From Candidatus Scotarchaeum otlingeri (GTDB taxonomy: Archaea; Thermoproteota; Nitrososphaeria; Geothermarchaeales; JDFR-13): 64,000 bases of DNA. Location of the stretch: assembly GCA_002011075.2 (NCBI GenBank), contig MTMA02000006.1, positions 217,842 to 281,841 of the forward strand, in the 5' to 3' direction. This document shows, one piece after another, positions 62,575 to 64,000 of this stretch (position 1 is the stretch's first letter; every line of letters begins with the position of its first letter). A program made the translations under genes and the position numbers. Under the pieces are notes generated by a model. The model did no database searches. It was not told the DNA's origin and saw nothing but the letters and a program-made list of their open reading frames with translations.

Positions 62575-63507
62575 ATGAACAGGAATGAGGTTCATATTTG
62601 GAATCCACTTTCTATAACACTGATTGGCGATCCTTTTGACAATTATGGTGGGTTATCAGTAGCATCTCCTATCACAGCATGTATATATATAGAGGCATAC
62701 AAATCTGATAAGACGACTATAGAGTTTACAGAAGATTTACTCTGTAATCCCTATAATCAATTAAATATCAAATTGTTATCTAAGGCAATACGCCTTTTTG
62801 TTGAACAGATAAGAGGCTATTTAGGTCTTCCTACCCTACGTATAAGGATAGATTCCGATTTGCCTTTAATTACATCATTAGGTGCAAGCACTGCTATTGG
62901 AGTAGGATTAGCAAGAGCATTGATATTGCTTCATAGTGGGTATGAACCGACGTTCCGTCAATTGGTCAAATTTACAAATTTCTTTTCCGACCTAATTGGA
63001 ATAAAGTGCCGCCAAATTGATATTGCATCAATAACGACAAAATCCATTATCTTATTTAACGGTGCTTCCATGAAGGTTATAGATAAAGTAAAAAAACCTA
63101 CAGGGTTCCCTAACTTAATGGTTATATATACAAATTACATAAACCATAAACCTCTTGAAAAAAGGCTCCACGAGCTGAAAGGATTTATGGGGCATATCGT
63201 CAGCGCCTCATCTAATTTAGCTAAAGAATTTTATTCTGCGATAAAAAAGAAGCAATACATCTCTATTTCTCCATTACTAAATATGCATTATATTCTTCAG
63301 TCGATTTTAGGAATGAATAATATAAATACTGACCTATTATTTAACGAGCTAATTAGTGAAAGAAGAGGAGGAATAAAAATATTAGATTCAGAAGGGTCTT
63401 ATATATTATCGATTGTTGATGAATATCATCTAAAGAAAATTGTAGAGTTGATTAATAGAATAAATGGTTACATGTTTAATATAGAATTATATGGTGGTGA
63501 TGATTAA
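62575..63507 (+). CDS. GHMP-superfamily kinase in mevalonate kinase position, diverged
   Basis: 310 residues. The first GHMP motif is recognisable as NPLSITLIGDPFDNYGGLSV near 11-30, closer to galactokinase GEHxDYxGG than to the usual mevalonate kinase GEHxVV. The ATP-binding motif 2, usually PxGxGLGSSAA, reads LPLITSLGASTAIGVGLARA near 96-115. The third motif, normally a G-rich KxTGAGxGG, is RRGGIKILDSEGSYILSIVD near 262-281 and has lost most glycines. Synteny (memo before, IPP isomerase after) says mevalonate kinase. Either a very divergent working kinase or one with altered substrate or activity. It overlaps the next gene by eight bases. Confidence 0.6.
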   Translation: MNRNEVHIWNPLSITLIGDPFDNYGGLSVASPITACIYIEAYKSDKTTIEFTEDLLCNPYNQLNIKLLSKAIRLFVEQIRGYLGLPTLRIRIDSDLPLITSLGASTAIGVGLARALILLHSGYEPTFRQLVKFTNFFSDLIGIKCRQIDIASITTKSIILFNGASMKVIDKVKKPTGFPNLMVIYTNYINHKPLEKRLHELKGFMGHIVSASSNLAKEFYSAIKKKQYISISPLLNMHYILQSILGMNNINTDLLFNELISERRGGIKILDSEGSYILSIVDEYHLKKIVELINRINGYMFNIELYGGDD

Positions 63508-64000
63508 GGTGGATAGAGATATCGTCGATAGAAAAGTGGAGCATATCGAAACCGTATTAAAAGAAGATGTGTCATATCACATCTCAACCCTATTTAATGA
63601 TATAACACTAATCCATGATGCAGTTCCCGAATTATCTCTACATAAAATTGACACTAAAATAAATTTTCTTAATAGAGAATTTAATGTACCCATACTTATA
63701 GACTCTATGACAGGTGGTGCTAAGATAGCCGAGAAAATAAATAAAAATCTGGCGTTAGCGGCATATGAAGCTAATATTCCCATATCTTGTGGCAGTCAAA
63801 GAAGCGGGCTTAAACATAGGAATTTAGAATATACATACAGGGTCATGAGAGATGTTAGTAAAGACCTATTTATTATCGGGAATATGGGTCTCCAACAGCT
63901 CATAAAAGATCCTATTGATATCGCCATACGAGCAATTGAAATGATAGATGCAGATGCTTTAGCTATCCACTTAAATCCTCTTCAAGAAGCGGTTCAGCTT
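63500..64000 (+). CDS. fni: Isopentenyl-diphosphate isomerase type 2 (partial, cut by window end)
   Basis: The first 167 codons of an FMN-dependent IPP:DMAPP isomerase used for archaeal isoprenoid lipids. Visible: HDAVPELSLHKIDTKINFLN, VPILIDSMTGGAKIAEKINK, PISCGSQRSGLKHRN, FIIGNMGLQQLIKDP and DALAIHLNPLQEAVQ, all standard for the family. ATG 63500 follows GGTGGTG directly and overlaps the preceding stop by eight bases. No isopentenyl phosphate kinase gene lies between the GHMP kinase and this gene. Confidence 0.95.
   Translation, partial: MIKVDRDIVDRKVEHIETVLKEDVSYHISTLFNDITLIHDAVPELSLHKIDTKINFLNREFNVPILIDSMTGGAKIAEKINKNLALAAYEANIPISCGSQRSGLKHRNLEYTYRVMRDVSKDLFIIGNMGLQQLIKDPIDIAIRAIEMIDADALAIHLNPLQEAVQL

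Noticed and set aside
1-64000. CRISPR arrays, insertion sequences or integrated elements
   Set aside because: No regularly spaced repeats, transposase or integrase sequence, or terminal inverted repeats were found; gene order is conserved archaeal housekeeping.

Overview
The window is a gene-dense archaeal chromosome segment, A+T-rich throughout, with no insertion sequence, CRISPR array, prophage or rRNA visible. Archaeal identity is clear from aIF5A, archaeal RNA polymerase subunits H, B, A, D and N, MCM with GINS, both RFC subunits, Orc1/Cdc6, Nob1, diphthine synthase, CTP-type riboflavin kinase, a 20S proteasome beta subunit and archaeal ribosomal proteins (L30e, L18e). Several traits point to the TACK group (Thermoproteota sensu lato): a GINS gene next to mcm, a beta proteasome subunit with Ala where the catalytic Thr should be, and short extra introns at canonical and non-canonical positions in all four tRNA genes. 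The RNA polymerase A subunit is one unsplit gene, as described for Nitrososphaeria/Aigarchaeota-type lineages and unlike the split A'/A'' of most Archaea. The lineage inside TACK cannot be fixed from this window alone.

Layout. 1-6.4 kb: alanyl- and leucyl-tRNA synthetases plus a DUF434 protein in one overlapping operon. 6.5-12.1 kb: intron-containing tRNA-Arg(TCT) and tRNA-Gln(TTG), a stand-alone threonyl-tRNA editing domain, and a surface-glycan set (GlmU-like protein, polyprenyl-phosphate sugar-1-phosphate transferase, hexapeptide acetyltransferase) followed by a large single-span membrane protein whose layout resembles ribophorin I. 12.4-15.3 kb: glycine decarboxylase gcvPA-gcvPB. 15.5-22.3 kb: tRNA methylthiotransferase, PHP phosphoesterase, MetRS, an asparagine-synthetase-like protein and PurB. 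22.3-31.3 kb: a replication/repair island (Hel308, MCM, GINS, RfcS, RfcL, a Cys-rich unknown, a winged-helix protein, Orc1/Cdc6). 31.3-38.7 kb: Nob1, NAD kinase, aIF5A, RtcA, Nog1-type GTPase, proteasome beta, translin, RibK and a RibL-like protein arranged tail to tail, and DphB. 38.8-50.2 kb: intron-rich tRNA-Lys(TTT), then rpoH-rpoB-rpoA(fused)-rpl30e-nusA-rps12-rps7-EF1A-rps10. 50.4-56.0 kb: thioredoxin, archease, tRNA-Ser(GGA) with two introns, an SLC41/MgtE-type transporter, GuaA and GuaB. 56.1-64 kb: rps13-rps4-rps11-rpoD-rpl18e-rpl13-rps9-rpoN-eno-rps2-memo, then a diverged GHMP kinase in the mevalonate kinase slot and the start of type 2 IPP isomerase, cut by the window end.

How it fits together. 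Most of the window is conserved information-processing machinery in the usual archaeal order. The unusual content lies in details: seven inferred introns in four tRNAs, the unsplit RpoA, a detached ThrRS editing domain, a proteasome subunit without its nucleophile, an asparagine-synthetase paralog without Cys2, a degenerate mevalonate-kinase-position gene, and an unannotated membrane protein that may be an archaeal counterpart of an oligosaccharyltransferase subunit. No clearly new multi-gene system was found; these individual points are the leads.
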